64,000 nt of DNA from Listeria ilorinensis (GCF_913566895.1 NZ_CAJYCN010000014.1:23462-87461), one strand, 5' to 3'; positions 18,937-31,816 are shown, counted from the first letter of the stretch. Numbers and translations: made by a program. The notes: generated by a model not told the origin, from the sequence alone.

Positions 18937-19204
18937 AACAATCCCTCCCTATTTAATATTAATAATAGCACTTATTAAATTACACCCAAGTTTACGAGTA
19001 ATAGTATTATTATGATGAAATATGTATAAAAAGTGAACAAACCTAATTTATAAAACAAAATTCATCTAATAAATGATATAAACCGTTAACATTCAAATAA
19101 AAATCATACTGAAAAAATCAATTCCCCCCTAGTTGCTTCCATCCAAAAATGTATGCAGATCATACAAAATTTTCGTAACGAATACGGATTATTTGCGAAA
19201 GGAC

Positions 19205-19270
19205 AAAAAAGAACCAAAAACCAAGCTTATCTGCTCTAAAAACAGACGCCCTACTCTTGGCTTTCGGTTC
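19205..19270 (-). terminator. Terminator of the WxL locus
   Basis: On the minus strand, a 15-bp stem with two mismatches (19256-19270 with 19211-19225), an inner TCTG/CAGA hairpin, then six T's. It lies 39 bp past the DUF916 stop. The rest of 18937-19204 is AT-rich, with a possible promoter for the Crp/Fnr gene and nothing else I can support. Confidence 0.88.
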
Positions 19271-19308
19271 ATTTCTCTAGAATTTTTTCATTTTCAGTCT
19301 ATGTTTTT

Positions 19309-20397
19309 CTATTCTTTGAGATTGTTTTCTTTATCCGCAAGTTCTTGTTGGATTTGTCTCCTCAAACGTGCTTCTTTCTTTTTAGAAGAACGACGACCTA
19401 ATAAGAAGACAATCAATAACAATAATACTAAACCCAAAATACCAAGTGTGATATACAACCATGTATAATCTTTTTCTAGACCTACTGCCTGATCATTGTA
19501 TTTCTTCGCATCAGCACGATCAATTGTGAATGTCTCATCCCACTTCCATGTCTGTTCACCATCAGTCGCTATCATTTTCAGGCGATAAGTACCCGCTTTA
19601 AACTCTTGATTTTCCCAATCAATCATATAGTTGAAATTAGAATTGGGAGCCATGGATAAGCTATCTTTTTTCATCTCATGTAAAACCTCATCACTACCAT
19701 CTTTATAGACTTTTGCATCTATTTTCAGATTCGAAATCATGGTAGAAGTCGGATTTTGCAAATTGGCTTTTACATAATTGGCATAATTATATTGCCCTGG
19801 CTTGATATATTTGAGTTTCATGTCAGGTGTAACTTCTGCATCTGTTTCTGTGAGTTTCAAACCTATCACATACGAATAACGATTTTTAACCATAGATTCA
19901 TCTTTTTCTTCTTTTTCAGTCGCAGCTACTTCTGATTCTTTTTGTGTAAAATTAATGCCACCTAGCATGATGCCATCATATGATTCAGCTGGCATGGTAA
20001 TTTGTATTGGCACTTTTTTCGTTTCGTTTGGCTGCAATTCAACATCTTTATCAAACTGCACACAGTCTGCAATATTATATTTCAATGATTCATCCGGTTT
20101 TTTGTCACCTTCCGAATAGTCAATGATACCATTATCATTTGTCGTAGCTGTATTGATACTCATTTCGACAGTTACTTTACTGCTTGTAGGATTGGAAACT
20201 TCCACATAAACCGTTTGTTCTTGCCCGGACGACATTTTCAAGTCAAAATAAGTTTGTTTCTTATCAATTTGATTATCGGGTATTTCAGCCTTAACGCCAA
20301 AGTTAACCGTAGATGCGGCATCTGCCATTTGCGGCAGTAGATTCATCCCAATAAATAACAAACTGAATGCTATAAAAGATTTTACAATTACTCGCAT
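19309..20397 (-). CDS. DUF916/DUF3324 WxL-interacting membrane protein
   Basis: A protein of 362 aa. Signal peptide (about 1-27, ending QMADA), DUF916 domain (about 32-150, starting VNFGVKAEIPDNQIDKKQ), DUF3324 domain (about 165-295), a transmembrane helix (about 310-332) and a charged tail rich in Lys/Arg/Glu. Proteins of this build bind peptidoglycan and WxL proteins at the cell surface. Third gene of the locus after the LPXTG and WxL genes. A hairpin in the 103-bp gap before it may reduce readthrough. Confidence 0.93.
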   Translation of the reverse strand: MRVIVKSFIAFSLLFIGMNLLPQMADAASTVNFGVKAEIPDNQIDKKQTYFDLKMSSGQEQTVYVEVSNPTSSKVTVEMSINTATTNDNGIIDYSEGDKKPDESLKYNIADCVQFDKDVELQPNETKKVPIQITMPAESYDGIMLGGINFTQKESEVAATEKEEKDESMVKNRYSYVIGLKLTETDAEVTPDMKLKYIKPGQYNYANYVKANLQNPTSTMISNLKIDAKVYKDGSDEVLHEMKKDSLSMAPNSNFNYMIDWENQEFKAGTYRLKMIATDGEQTWKWDETFTIDRADAKKYNDQAVGLEKDYTWLYITLGILGLVLLLLIVFLLGRRSSKKKEARLRRQIQQELADKENNLKE

Positions 20398-20456
20398 TAT
20401 TCATGAGTCACTCCTTCAAAAATTCGGTGCCGAAAATTCGACATAATAAAATATTG

Positions 20457-20478
20457 GCGCCGACAAGAGTATCGGCGC
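20457..20478 (-). other. Intercistronic hairpin between WxL and DUF916 genes
   Basis: GCGCCGA (20457-20463) and TCGGCGC (20472-20478) form a 7-bp GC stem, followed on the minus strand by CAATATTTTATT. It is too poor in T for a strong terminator. It may be a partial terminator or an mRNA-stability hairpin that favours the WxL protein. Confidence 0.55.
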
Positions 20479-20500
20479 ACAATCAATTATTCGTTTAAAA

Positions 20501-21223
20501 TCATGCTGGTGTATCAGATAGCGTCCAAACAAGATTTGTTTTATAAGTGCCTTCTTTAGCTGTGTTCCCTTTTACATTCAAAGAAGCCTTGAACTCTTCT
20601 TGCCAAGTACCATAACCACTTGAAGCAGCAGCAGTCATAACTGTTGCATTATTTGTATTTACACTAACATTCCCACCAACCGGCGCAGTTGCTGCATTCG
20701 ATTTGTTCGAGTAGATACTGGATTTTTCTAATGTCAATGTTGCATTTTCAAGTGTATCCGAACCATTCGAGAAGGCTCCGCTTTGTTTCACTTGCAATTT
20801 CCAACCGGCACCAGTTCCGCGACCATCAGAAATCGTTACTGCAGGATTGATTTCCTTTGTTGTATTCGTTTTTTGATTTGTCATAGTTACTTTGTTAGCT
20901 GTATAGGTTTGATCTTCACTGGAGATTTTTTGAGACCCAAAGTCCAGTTTAGATACATAAGCGATTCTCAGCGCATCATCTGTACTAGGGTTAACAGGCG
21001 TATCATCTGGAGTATAGGGATCATCATCATCAGGATTTACTGGATTTACTGGATCTGTATTTGGCGTAAAGGTAATCGTCCCTTTTGAAGTAGCACTTAG
21101 ACCATTATCAGCATAAGTAGTATCATCTTCTGCTGCTGATACATCTGTACCGATCAATGTCACTACTGGTAATGCTGTGACTGCAAAAGCTGTCAGCAAT
21201 TTGAGTGTTTTTTTATTTTTCAT
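20501..21223 (-). CDS. WxL-domain surface protein
   Basis: A protein of 240 aa. Signal peptide (about 1-31, TLIGTDVSAAEDD), an acidic Pro/Asp-rich linker (PVNPDDDDPYTPDD), then the WxL domain. The two motifs are GAGWKLQV (about 135) and YKTNLVWTLSD at the C-terminus. WxL proteins attach non-covalently to peptidoglycan and partner with DUF916 proteins. At 240 aa it is at the small end of the family and is essentially signal, linker and WxL domain. Confidence 0.94.
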   Translation of the reverse strand: MKNKKTLKLLTAFAVTALPVVTLIGTDVSAAEDDTTYADNGLSATSKGTITFTPNTDPVNPVNPDDDDPYTPDDTPVNPSTDDALRIAYVSKLDFGSQKISSEDQTYTANKVTMTNQKTNTTKEINPAVTISDGRGTGAGWKLQVKQSGAFSNGSDTLENATLTLEKSSIYSNKSNAATAPVGGNVSVNTNNATVMTAAASSGYGTWQEEFKASLNVKGNTAKEGTYKTNLVWTLSDTPA

Positions 21224-21288
21224 TCGCTTATAAAACTCCTTTATTTTTTTTTAAGAAAATCAGGCATCTAATCATGACCTGGTTCTTA

Positions 21289-21636
21289 TTACTTTTGCTT
21301 TTTTTTATTCGTTTTTTTGAGTCCGTAGATTCCTAAACATATGAATCCCGCACCAATGACCCAAGCCAACTGTGGTTGCGTATCTCCTGTCTTAGGGAGG
21401 CTGATGATTCTTCTTACGGTGTCGTCACCCGGAGTGATTGACTTACTTGATCCATCAGGTATCTGATTGCCATCAGCATCGTCACCAGAGGGCTTTGTAT
21501 CATCTGCATATCCACTAAATGAAATTCCCACTTCACTAATCGTTTCTTGTTCAGTATATGTACTGTCGGCTGAAATAACTTGCGGCATTATCGTAAGTCC
21601 ACACATCATAACAATAAATGTTAATAGCTTCTTCAC
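21289..21636 (-). CDS. Small LPXTG-anchored protein of the WxL locus
   Basis: A protein of 115 aa starting with GTG at 21636 (AAAAGGAG about 8 bp upstream). Signal peptide (about 1-23, MPQVISADS), a short acidic spacer, then sorting signal SLPKTGDTQPQ, hydrophobic LAWVIGAGFICLGIYG and the tail KKTNKKKQK. Sortase would attach it covalently to the wall. Small LPXTG proteins of this size are regular members of WxL clusters. First gene of the three-gene operon. Only about 50 residues would be exposed, which suggests a docking role. Confidence 0.92.
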   Translation of the reverse strand: MKKLLTFIVMMCGLTIMPQVISADSTYTEQETISEVGISFSGYADDTKPSGDDADGNQIPDGSSKSITPGDDTVRRIISLPKTGDTQPQLAWVIGAGFICLGIYGLKKTNKKKQK

Positions 21637-21963
21637 GCTCCCTCTCCTTTTCTAAGATTAGCACATACTGTACTTTATCAAACTTAAATTTATGCTTCAA
21701 TCAAATTCGGCAGGTTTTATGCAGTTAAAATGCGGTTTTCATAATTTCGTAACAAAATTAGATACATATTGTCTCATAAAAATACCAGATACAAAAAGTA
21801 AGCTAAATTTTATTCAGTTTTCATTATCGAATTAGTTTGAAAATTCCGGCGCGGATCTTTATGTGGCTCATACGTAAGCATTCTAACGCTTCTTGAAATA
21901 ATTTGACTTCTTACTGTATTAAGTCACTCTCATTTATGAACAAATCTTAACATGCTTCAAAAC

Positions 21964-22006
21964 AAAAAAAATCTGAGCACCGATTAGTACGGTAGCTCAG
22001 ATTTTT
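21964..22006 (-). terminator. Terminator of the suf operon
   Basis: ATCTGAGC/GCTCAGAT outer stem with inner ACCG/CGGT (21971-21982 with 21990-22002), then a T8 run on the minus strand. The rest of the 21637-22017 gap holds only AT-rich promoter-like sequence. Confidence 0.9.
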
Positions 22007-22017
22007 ATCGTTATTCA

Positions 22018-23412
22018 TCAGCCAATTGAACCTTCCATCTCAAACTTGATGAGACGGTTCATTTCTACGGCATATTCCATTGGTAGCTCTTTAGTAAACG
22101 GCTCAATAAAGCCCATTACGATCATTTCAGTCGCTTCTTCTTCTGAAACTCCACGGCTCATCAAATAGAAAAGTTGCTCTTCTGATACTTTGGAAACTTT
22201 CGCTTCATGCTCCAATGAAATATTGCTGTTAAGTATTTCATTATAAGGAATCGTATCTGACGTTGAAGCATTGTCCATAATAAGCGTGTCACATTCAATA
22301 TTAGAACGGGCACTGTCTGCATTTCGCCCAAAATGAACAATTCCCCGATATGTCACATTTCCACCCTGTTTGGAGATGGATTTGGAAACGATTGTACTGG
22401 AAGTATTTGGTGCTAAATGGACCATTTTTGCGCCGGCATCTTGACGCTGTCCTTTTCCGGCGATCGCAATTGAAAGAGTCGTGCCCCGTGCCCCCTCACC
22501 GCGCAGATAACAGGACGGATACTTCATGGTCAACTTAGAACCGATATTACCGTCAATCCATTCCATCGTTGCATTTTCTTCGACATATGTCCGTTTCGTC
22601 ACCAAATTATAGACATTGTTAGCCCAGTTTTGAATAGTTGTATAGCGGCAGTATCCGCCCGGCTTCACAATAATCTCTACCACTGCTGCATGCAGAGAGT
22701 TTGTAGTATAAACTGGTGCTGTACAACCTTCGACATAATTAACACTGGCATTTTCGTCTACAATGATAAGTGTCCGTTCAAATTGTCCCATGTTCTGAGA
22801 GTTAATTCGGAAATAAGCTTGAAGTGGTGTATCCACTTTAACGCCTGGTGGTACATAAATGAATGAGCCACCTGACCACACAGCAGAATTCAGGGCAGCA
22901 AATTTATTGTCAGAAGGCGGAATGATTTTGGAGAAATACTGCTTGAAGATTTCTTCATCCTCTTTTAATGCTGTATCAGTATCTTTAAAAATAATCCCCA
23001 TGTCTTCCAAGTCCTGTTTCATATTATGGTACACGACTTCTGATTCATACTGTGCCGAAGCACCAGCTAGATATTTTTGCTCTGCTTCTGGAATACCAAG
23101 TTTATCAAATGTCCGCTTGATTTCTTCCGGCACCTCATCCCATGAGCGAACGGTCTGCTCAGATGGTTTCACGTAATAAGTAATATCTTCAAAGCTCAGC
23201 TCTGAGAGGTCACCGCCCCACATTGGCATCGGCATTTTATAGAATTGTTCAAGTGACTTAAGGCGGAAGTCAAGCATCCATTCTGGCTCTTCTTTGATTT
23301 TGGAAATTTCTTTTACAATTTCTGCTGTAAGTCCGCGTTCAGTACGGAATACAGATGTATCTTTATCATGGAATCCATATTGGTATTCGCCAATTTCTGG
23401 AATTTCAGTCAC
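22018..23412 (-). CDS. sufB: Fe-S cluster scaffold protein SufB
   Basis: A 464-aa SufB, part of the SufBC2D scaffold that builds Fe-S clusters. It has the family core [36 protein letters not shown] and the end [20 protein letters not shown] with [13 protein letters not shown]. Cys in NVEGCTAP-type loops and CDTLIMD are kept. It starts with GTG at 23412, with AAAGGAGG 8 bp upstream. Last gene of sufCDSUB. Matches lmo2411 in order (recalled). Confidence 0.97.
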   Translation of the reverse strand: MTEIPEIGEYQYGFHDKDTSVFRTERGLTAEIVKEISKIKEEPEWMLDFRLKSLEQFYKMPMPMWGGDLSELSFEDITYYVKPSEQTVRSWDEVPEEIKRTFDKLGIPEAEQKYLAGASAQYESEVVYHNMKQDLEDMGIIFKDTDTALKEDEEIFKQYFSKIIPPSDNKFAALNSAVWSGGSFIYVPPGVKVDTPLQAYFRINSQNMGQFERTLIIVDENASVNYVEGCTAPVYTTNSLHAAVVEIIVKPGGYCRYTTIQNWANNVYNLVTKRTYVEENATMEWIDGNIGSKLTMKYPSCYLRGEGARGTTLSIAIAGKGQRQDAGAKMVHLAPNTSSTIVSKSISKQGGNVTYRGIVHFGRNADSARSNIECDTLIMDNASTSDTIPYNEILNSNISLEHEAKVSKVSEEQLFYLMSRGVSEEEATEMIVMGFIEPFTKELPMEYAVEMNRLIKFEMEGSIG

Positions 23413-23432
23413 ATGCTTCTCCTCCTTTAGCG

Positions 23433-26405
<2,973 letters not shown>

Positions 26406-26424
26406 GATTTTAACCTCACTTTTC

Positions 26425-27210
26425 TTAATTTTGATCCACCGTTTCTTCTTCATCAAATTCGATACCTAACTCTTGCTTGATCCAGTCATAGCCTTCTGCT
26501 TCAAGACGTTTAGCAAGTTCAGGACCACCTTCTTTGACAACACGCCCTTGCATCATCACATGCACGAAATCTGGAGTGATATAGTTAAGCAAGCGCTGAT
26601 AGTGTGTGATGATCATGCAGCCAAATCCTTCGCCACGCATCGCATTAACACCTTTAGAAACGACTTTCAAGGCATCGATGTCAAGACCAGAATCAATTTC
26701 GTCTAAAATAGCAATTTTAGGTTCGATCATCAACAGCTGCAGAATCTCATTCCGTTTCTTCTCGCCGCCAGAGAAACCTTCGTTCAGATAACGCTCTGCC
26801 ATTTCTTCGTCCATTTCAAGCAATTCCATTTTATCATCCAACATACGGATGAATTTCATCAGCGGAATCTCTTGGCCTTCATCGCGCCGACTATTGATTG
26901 CTGCGCGGATAAATTCAGCATTGGTCACACCACTGATCTCACTCGGATACTGCATCGCAAGAAACAAGCCTGCACGCGCTCTTTCATCCACTTCCATTTC
27001 TAGTACATCTTCGCCGTCCAGCGTGATCGTCCCTTGTGTGACTTCATATTTTGGATGCCCCATGATTGCAGCAGATAACGTCGATTTTCCCGTTCCGTTT
27101 GGTCCCATAATGGCATGGATCTCGCCCGTTGAAATTTCAAGGTTCACACCTTTTAAAATTTCTTTTCCTTCTATCTCAACATGTAAATCTTGAATCTTAA
27201 GTGTTGCCAT
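26425..27210 (-). CDS. sufC: Suf ATPase SufC
   Basis: A 261-aa ABC-type ATPase. Walker A GPNGTGKSTLS, signature FSGGEKKRNEIL, Walker B IAILDEIDSGLDIDAL, as in SufC. It drives conformational change in SufBCD. First gene of the operon, with AGGGAGGG upstream. The acidic C-terminal tail EFDEEETVDQ is a little longer than usual. The upstream gap 27211-27390 has a possible TATACT -10 box. Confidence 0.97.
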   Translation of the reverse strand: MATLKIQDLHVEIEGKEILKGVNLEISTGEIHAIMGPNGTGKSTLSAAIMGHPKYEVTQGTITLDGEDVLEMEVDERARAGLFLAMQYPSEISGVTNAEFIRAAINSRRDEGQEIPLMKFIRMLDDKMELLEMDEEMAERYLNEGFSGGEKKRNEILQLLMIEPKIAILDEIDSGLDIDALKVVSKGVNAMRGEGFGCMIITHYQRLLNYITPDFVHVMMQGRVVKEGGPELAKRLEAEGYDWIKQELGIEFDEEETVDQN

Positions 27211-27392
27211 TCAAAATACCCTCCCTAAGTTCATTTTCAGCATAAATCCAGTTTAGTATAATTCTAATTTAATTACAAATATAAGAAACGGACTGCTATC
27301 ATATCTATCCTTCATTCTACTATTAAAAAGCGGATTTTTCCACCCTTGAATCATTATCATTTTTGTAAAGTTATTTGAGAAAAGCGACACCT

Positions 27393-27432
27393 AAAAAATA
27401 AAGAGCACCACTTGGAGTGATACTCTCTTTTT
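27393..27432 (-). terminator. Terminator of the copper ATPase gene
   Basis: AAAGAGcACCACT (27400-27412) with AGTGATaCTCTTT-like strand (27416-27430), and a T run on the minus strand. It starts a few bases past the stop. Confidence 0.82.
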
Positions 27433-27436
27433 TGAT

Positions 27437-29503
27437 TCATTGGACTTTCATAAGTTGAGCATTAATGGCCACGATGACCGTGCTGAGTGACATCAGTACT
27501 GCGCCGACTGCAGGTGAAAGAATGAGCCCCATTGGAGCCAAAACTCCGGCTGCCAGCGGAATCGCCAGAATATTATAACCGGCTGCCCACCATAAATTTT
27601 GAATCATTTTACGATAGGTTTCTTTGGAGAGGCGGATCAGGTAAAGAACATCTTTCGGATTGCTTTTTGAAAGGATAACATCAGCGGTTTCCATTGCGAC
27701 ATCTGTGCCTGCCCCAATTGCAACCCCAACTTTGGCAGTAGCAAGTGCAGGCGAATCATTGACACCGTCGCCAACCATCATGACCGTTTCATTTTGGCGT
27801 TGATATTTTTGGATGGTTTGCGCTTTATCTTGTGGGAGAAGCTCAGCCTCAACATAGTCGATTCCAAGGATAGCACCCACTTTATCTGCTACTTTGCGGC
27901 TGTCACCAGTCAGCATCATTGCTTTTTTATGAAGCTTATGCAAACCGCTGATGGTTTGCTTAGCTGTTTCACGCACTTCATCAGCAATCGCAACATAACC
28001 GATCATTTGGTCATTTCTTAATAAGAAAGAAACCGTTTTTCCCTCACCAGCAAATTGTTCAGCCTTCGTTAAATCAAGATTCGACATATGCTGACGCAGG
28101 TAACGAGTATTGACGATTTTATACATATCCCCACTAACTTTTCCCTCCAAGCCAACACCTGAGATGGCCGTCACTTGATCGGCATTTTGGAAAGGAAGTG
28201 CACGACTTTTCGCTTCTTGGACAATACTTGTTGCAATCGGATGACTCATTTGATTTTCAAGAGCTGCAAATATTTGGATCAGTTCGTCTTCTGTGCCCGT
28301 TTCAGCAACGATATCCGTCAACTTAAATTCACCTTCTGTCAGTGTGCCGGTTTTATCGAATGCGACCGTGTCGATCAGTCGGGCATCTTCAAGTGCCATG
28401 CGCCGACGAATCAGAAGACCATTTTGTGCGGACAAAGAGGTAGACTTAGCTACGACTAGCGGTATCGCCAAGCCGAGTGCATGCGGACACGCGATGATCA
28501 GGACGGTCACCGCTCGATTCACGGCTTCTGACCAGTCGGATGAAAGCCAGAACCAGATAGCAAAAGTGAGCACACCTGCTGCCAAAGCCACATAAAACAA
28601 TAGTTTGGCGGCCTTATCGGATAATGTTTCGGTGCGAGACTTTTCCTTCTGGGCATCGCTAACCAGTTTAATCACCTGAGACAAGTAGCTGTCTTCTCCA
28701 GTTGCCGTTACTTCTACACGAACTACCTGATTACCGTTGATCGATCCAGCAATCACTTCACTGCCGACTTCTTTGGCTACTGCTTTTGATTCCCCCGTTA
28801 GCATAGCTTCATTGATATGGGTACTGCCGCGAACGATTCGTCCATCTGCCGGTATTTTTTCACCTTCTTTTACTAACACGATCTGCCCTTTTTTGATTTC
28901 CTGCAAGGGAACATCTTCAATTTCATCTTGTTCGGTGATAAGATGGGCATCTCCTGGAAGCAGTTCCGCCATTTTTTGCAAAGCATCCCCCGCCTTCATC
29001 ACAGCACGCATCTCGATCCAATGCCCCAAAAGCATGATGTCGATCAGCGTAGCCAGTTCCCAGAAATAATTCATCCCTGTGGAAAAGAATAAAATAGCTG
29101 TACTGTATAGATACGCTACCACGATGGCCAGCGAAATCAAGGTCATCATCGCCGGATTTTTTGTTTTGACTTCTGTCATCATTCCAGCCAAGAAAGGCCA
29201 TCCACCATAGAAAAAAATGACAGTTGATAAAATGAATAACAGCCAGTCCGCTCCTGGAAAATCGATCTCGATTCCTGTAAGCATTGTTGTCATCGACGAT
29301 AAAAAGAAAATAGGCACTGTCAGTATTAGTGAGATAAAGAAACGTTTCTTGAAATCGCCATGATGATGGGCCATGTGATCGGCTCCCGAGTCATGGTGCC
29401 CGCCATGTTGGTGACGCTCTGACATATTCTGATGACCTTGTTGTTTTATGGATGTGTGGTCTTCATGCTGATGAGTTGATCCTGAATGTTGATTTTCGTT
29501 CAT
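27437..29503 (-). CDS. copB: CopB-type (CPH) copper/heavy-metal exporting P-type ATPase
   Basis: A 688-aa P1B ATPase. The first 60 residues are a His/Gln-rich metal-binding tail instead of CXXC domains. The membrane motif is IACPHALGLAIP (CPH, not CPC), the mark of the CopB/P1B-3 group that exports Cu or Ag. The phosphorylation site is DKTGTLTEG, with SHPIA and MVGDGVNDSPAL also present. The ATG at 29503 is preferred over an in-frame GTG at 29509, because AAGGAG is 9 bp upstream of it. A CsoR-like palindrome overlaps its promoter. No copper chaperone or copY lies nearby. Confidence 0.93.
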   Translation of the reverse strand: MNENQHSGSTHQHEDHTSIKQQGHQNMSERHQHGGHHDSGADHMAHHHGDFKKRFFISLILTVPIFFLSSMTTMLTGIEIDFPGADWLLFILSTVIFFYGGWPFLAGMMTEVKTKNPAMMTLISLAIVVAYLYSTAILFFSTGMNYFWELATLIDIMLLGHWIEMRAVMKAGDALQKMAELLPGDAHLITEQDEIEDVPLQEIKKGQIVLVKEGEKIPADGRIVRGSTHINEAMLTGESKAVAKEVGSEVIAGSINGNQVVRVEVTATGEDSYLSQVIKLVSDAQKEKSRTETLSDKAAKLLFYVALAAGVLTFAIWFWLSSDWSEAVNRAVTVLIIACPHALGLAIPLVVAKSTSLSAQNGLLIRRRMALEDARLIDTVAFDKTGTLTEGEFKLTDIVAETGTEDELIQIFAALENQMSHPIATSIVQEAKSRALPFQNADQVTAISGVGLEGKVSGDMYKIVNTRYLRQHMSNLDLTKAEQFAGEGKTVSFLLRNDQMIGYVAIADEVRETAKQTISGLHKLHKKAMMLTGDSRKVADKVGAILGIDYVEAELLPQDKAQTIQKYQRQNETVMMVGDGVNDSPALATAKVGVAIGAGTDVAMETADVILSKSNPKDVLYLIRLSKETYRKMIQNLWWAAGYNILAIPLAAGVLAPMGLILSPAVGAVLMSLSTVIVAINAQLMKVQ

Positions 29504-29520
29504 TTTCACTCACTCCTTAT

Positions 29521-29541
29521 ATACCCCCTATAGGTATTATA
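29521..29541 (-). promoter_or_regulatory. CsoR-like operator overlapping the copB -10 box
   Basis: ATACCCCCTATAGGTAT (29521-29537) has ATACC/GGTAT arms and a G/C-tract centre, like CsoR/RcnR-family operators. It overlaps a TATAAT on the minus strand (29536-29541), about 33 bp upstream of the start. A CopY box (TACANNTGTA) is absent. Confidence 0.6.
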
Positions 29542-29700
29542 TGAGAACTATACCACATATTTATGTTTATAAACACCTTTTTGATTTGAAATATTGAACT
29601 ATTTGTCTTGATATGTTATTGTTATTCTAGTGTAACAAAATTGAAACATTCGATTAGACTTTTTATTTTAAAAAGTCATCACTTATAAAGGAGTTTTTTT

Positions 29701-30762
29701 ATGAAAAAAGCAATGGTACTTATTTCGCTTCTAGCATTGCTTTTAGTTACCATATCTGGATGTAGTTCCCCAAAATCCGAATTCACATCAGCCTTACAGA
29801 AGGTTGCGGCAAATAAGCAATATACAGCGGATGTCACGATGAAAGTTGACTATCTTTCTAATAATCTGGCAGAACAGCTGAATGTGGAACCAATTGGTGA
29901 TTTAACAAAAGCTAAATTGGATTATTCCTTGTCCTACGACGCAAATTCAAAGCGTTCACTCGAAAAGATCAATTTTTTCTTTGGGGACCAGTATGATCTT
30001 AAATTTGAGACGCTGACGGATTTGGAGAATGGCCGAATCTATGTACCCGTCAATGTCATTTACGATACAGACAGCAGTCTTCAAAATCTTTTTACAGATC
30101 AAATGAATCAGGTGTTGAATACCGTTCTCACGGATAATAAGGATTTAAAAGATAAGTATCTGGATTTCTATGAAGCTATGCAAAATATCACGAATAAAAC
30201 GATCGACCAAGAATCCGTCAAGATGCAGGCCAAATCAATGAATGAGCTCCAAAAGCAAAGCGGCATTGTCATTTATGATTTCTTGAACACGCTGGATGAC
30301 AGTCGTTTCAAGACGGATAAAGATGGGCAGGTAACGATAGAGCTTACCAAAAAAGACTTCACTGAGTTGGTTGATCAACTAACCAATGATTGGAGTCAAG
30401 ATGAGGCGCTTATCAATTTGATTGCGGGTAATAATGAAATCTCGAAAAAAGAAGCTGAAAAAGAATGGCGTACAGCGAAAAAGAACTTGCTCGACCATTT
30501 TAAAACGATTGAAAACGATCCAGAACAGACTTTAACGGCCAAACTTACGATGAAACCGGATGTTGATAAAGGATTCTCTTCCCTAAAAATCAAGATCGAT
30601 TATCAAAATCAGCGAACCCAACAAAGTTTTGGTGTCACAACCGATATTACCATGGAAGATTTCCAAAAAATTCCTGAACTGCCGAACAAAGATCAAGTTG
30701 TGACAAAAAAAGAATTGGATAAGGCAATTTCAGATGGACTAAAGGTTTATTTAAGTGAGTAA
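29701..30762 (+). CDS. Putative lipoprotein of unknown function
   Basis: A protein of 353 aa with a lipoprotein signal (KKAMVLISLLALLL, lipobox TISGC at about 21). The mature part is charged and mostly helical, with alternating beta-like segments (ADVTMKVDYLSNNL, TAKLTMKPDVDKG) that suggest a two-lobed secreted domain. I do not recognise the family. AAGGAG lies 9 bp upstream. It diverges from copB, and in L. monocytogenes an uncharacterised gene (lmo2416, recalled) lies between suf and met genes. A surface substrate-binding or stress role would be a guess. Confidence 0.8.
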   Translation: MKKAMVLISLLALLLVTISGCSSPKSEFTSALQKVAANKQYTADVTMKVDYLSNNLAEQLNVEPIGDLTKAKLDYSLSYDANSKRSLEKINFFFGDQYDLKFETLTDLENGRIYVPVNVIYDTDSSLQNLFTDQMNQVLNTVLTDNKDLKDKYLDFYEAMQNITNKTIDQESVKMQAKSMNELQKQSGIVIYDFLNTLDDSRFKTDKDGQVTIELTKKDFTELVDQLTNDWSQDEALINLIAGNNEISKKEAEKEWRTAKKNLLDHFKTIENDPEQTLTAKLTMKPDVDKGFSSLKIKIDYQNQRTQQSFGVTTDITMEDFQKIPELPNKDQVVTKKELDKAISDGLKVYLSE

Positions 30763-30766
30763 ACCC

Positions 30767-30816
30767 AAAAGAGCTAGGACTACTAATGAGGGATCAGTAG
30801 TTCCTAGCTCTTTTTT
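30767..30816 (+). terminator. Terminator of the lipoprotein gene
   Basis: AAAAGAGCTAGGA with TCCTAGCTCTTTTTT, and inner ACTACT/AGTAGT, 5 bp after the stop. Confidence 0.92.
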
Positions 30817-30876
30817 GCTCATTTGCTATTATTTTGATGCACGATAAAAAGATACTAAATTTCCTCTTTCCATGGA

Positions 30877-30944
30877 CAAAAAAAGAACGGAATGCGCACC
30901 AAATTCATTTTAGAAATGGGTTTTGACATGCATTCCATTCTTTT
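30877..30944 (-). terminator. Terminator of metNIQ
   Basis: A 13-bp stem (30883-30895 with 30930-30942) with a long loop and a T7 run on the minus strand. It is also T-rich on the plus strand. Confidence 0.82.
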
Positions 30945-30961
30945 ATTTCATAGATTGTTTT

Positions 30962-31795
30962 TTATTTATCAACTGGTACAACTGCTCCGTCCCACTCTTC
31001 AAGAATCCAGTCTTGGATCTCTTTGGAATGAAGGACCTCTACAAGTTTTTTCACATTTTTATTATCTTTATTTTTTTCTTGTGTCACGACAATATTGGCA
31101 TACGGAGAATCTTTGCTTTCAAGCGCAATTGCATCTTTTGTGGGATTCAAGCCCTGATCAACGACAAAATTGGAATTGATCGCTACTGCATCGCCTTCCT
31201 CATTATTATAAGCTGTCATCAGATAGGCTGGATCTAAGTCATATTTAAATTTCAGGTTTTTTGGATTATCTTGGATGTCATCAAATGTTGCTTCTTCTTT
31301 TTTCACATCATCTTTCAATGTGATCAGACCAGCATCTTCAAAGATTCCCAATACCCGCGGCCAATCAGACTGACTATTTGAAACAAGGATCGTTGCCCCG
31401 TCTTTCAAATCTTCCAGATCCTTGACTTTTTTGGAATAGATGCCTAGTGGTTCAATATGGATGGCGCCAACATCCGCAAAATCATAGCCTTTTTCCTTCT
31501 CTTCTAATTCTAGATATGGTTTATGCTGGAAGTAGTTCGCATCTAGTTCTCCCTCATCCAGAGCTTTATTTGGCATTACATAGTCGGAATACTTGACGAT
31601 TTTCAAATCGATTCCTTCTTTTTTCAAGATCGGTTTTGCTTGTTCCAGAATTTGGGCGTGAGGTGTATTGGAAGCCCCTACGACAAGTTCATTATCCTTC
31701 GAACCGGAAGATTTTTCATCTGAAGATCCGCCTCCGCAGGCAACAAGTACCGCAGCTAGGCTGGTAATTAATATTGCAGCAATCCATTTTTTCAT
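30962..31795 (-). CDS. metQ: Methionine ABC transporter substrate-binding lipoprotein
   Basis: A 277-aa NlpA/MetQ family protein. Lipobox AVLVACGGG at about 20. Family motifs VVGASNTPHAQILEQ, KYSDYVMPNKALDEGELDAN and ANYFQHKPYL. It binds D/L-methionine outside and hands it to MetNI. Last gene of the S-box-controlled metN-metI-metQ operon. Matches lmo2417 in order (recalled). Confidence 0.95.
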   Translation of the reverse strand: MKKWIAAILITSLAAVLVACGGGSSDEKSSGSKDNELVVGASNTPHAQILEQAKPILKKEGIDLKIVKYSDYVMPNKALDEGELDANYFQHKPYLELEEKEKGYDFADVGAIHIEPLGIYSKKVKDLEDLKDGATILVSNSQSDWPRVLGIFEDAGLITLKDDVKKEEATFDDIQDNPKNLKFKYDLDPAYLMTAYNNEEGDAVAINSNFVVDQGLNPTKDAIALESKDSPYANIVVTQEKNKDNKNVKKLVEVLHSKEIQDWILEEWDGAVVPVDK

Positions 31796-31816
31796 TTTAT
31801 TACTCTCCTTTTTAAA

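Noticed and set aside
19080..19100. TTAACATT half-site resembling a PrfA box near the Crp/Fnr gene
   Set aside because: Only one half of the TTAACANNTGTTAA palindrome is present, in very AT-rich DNA.
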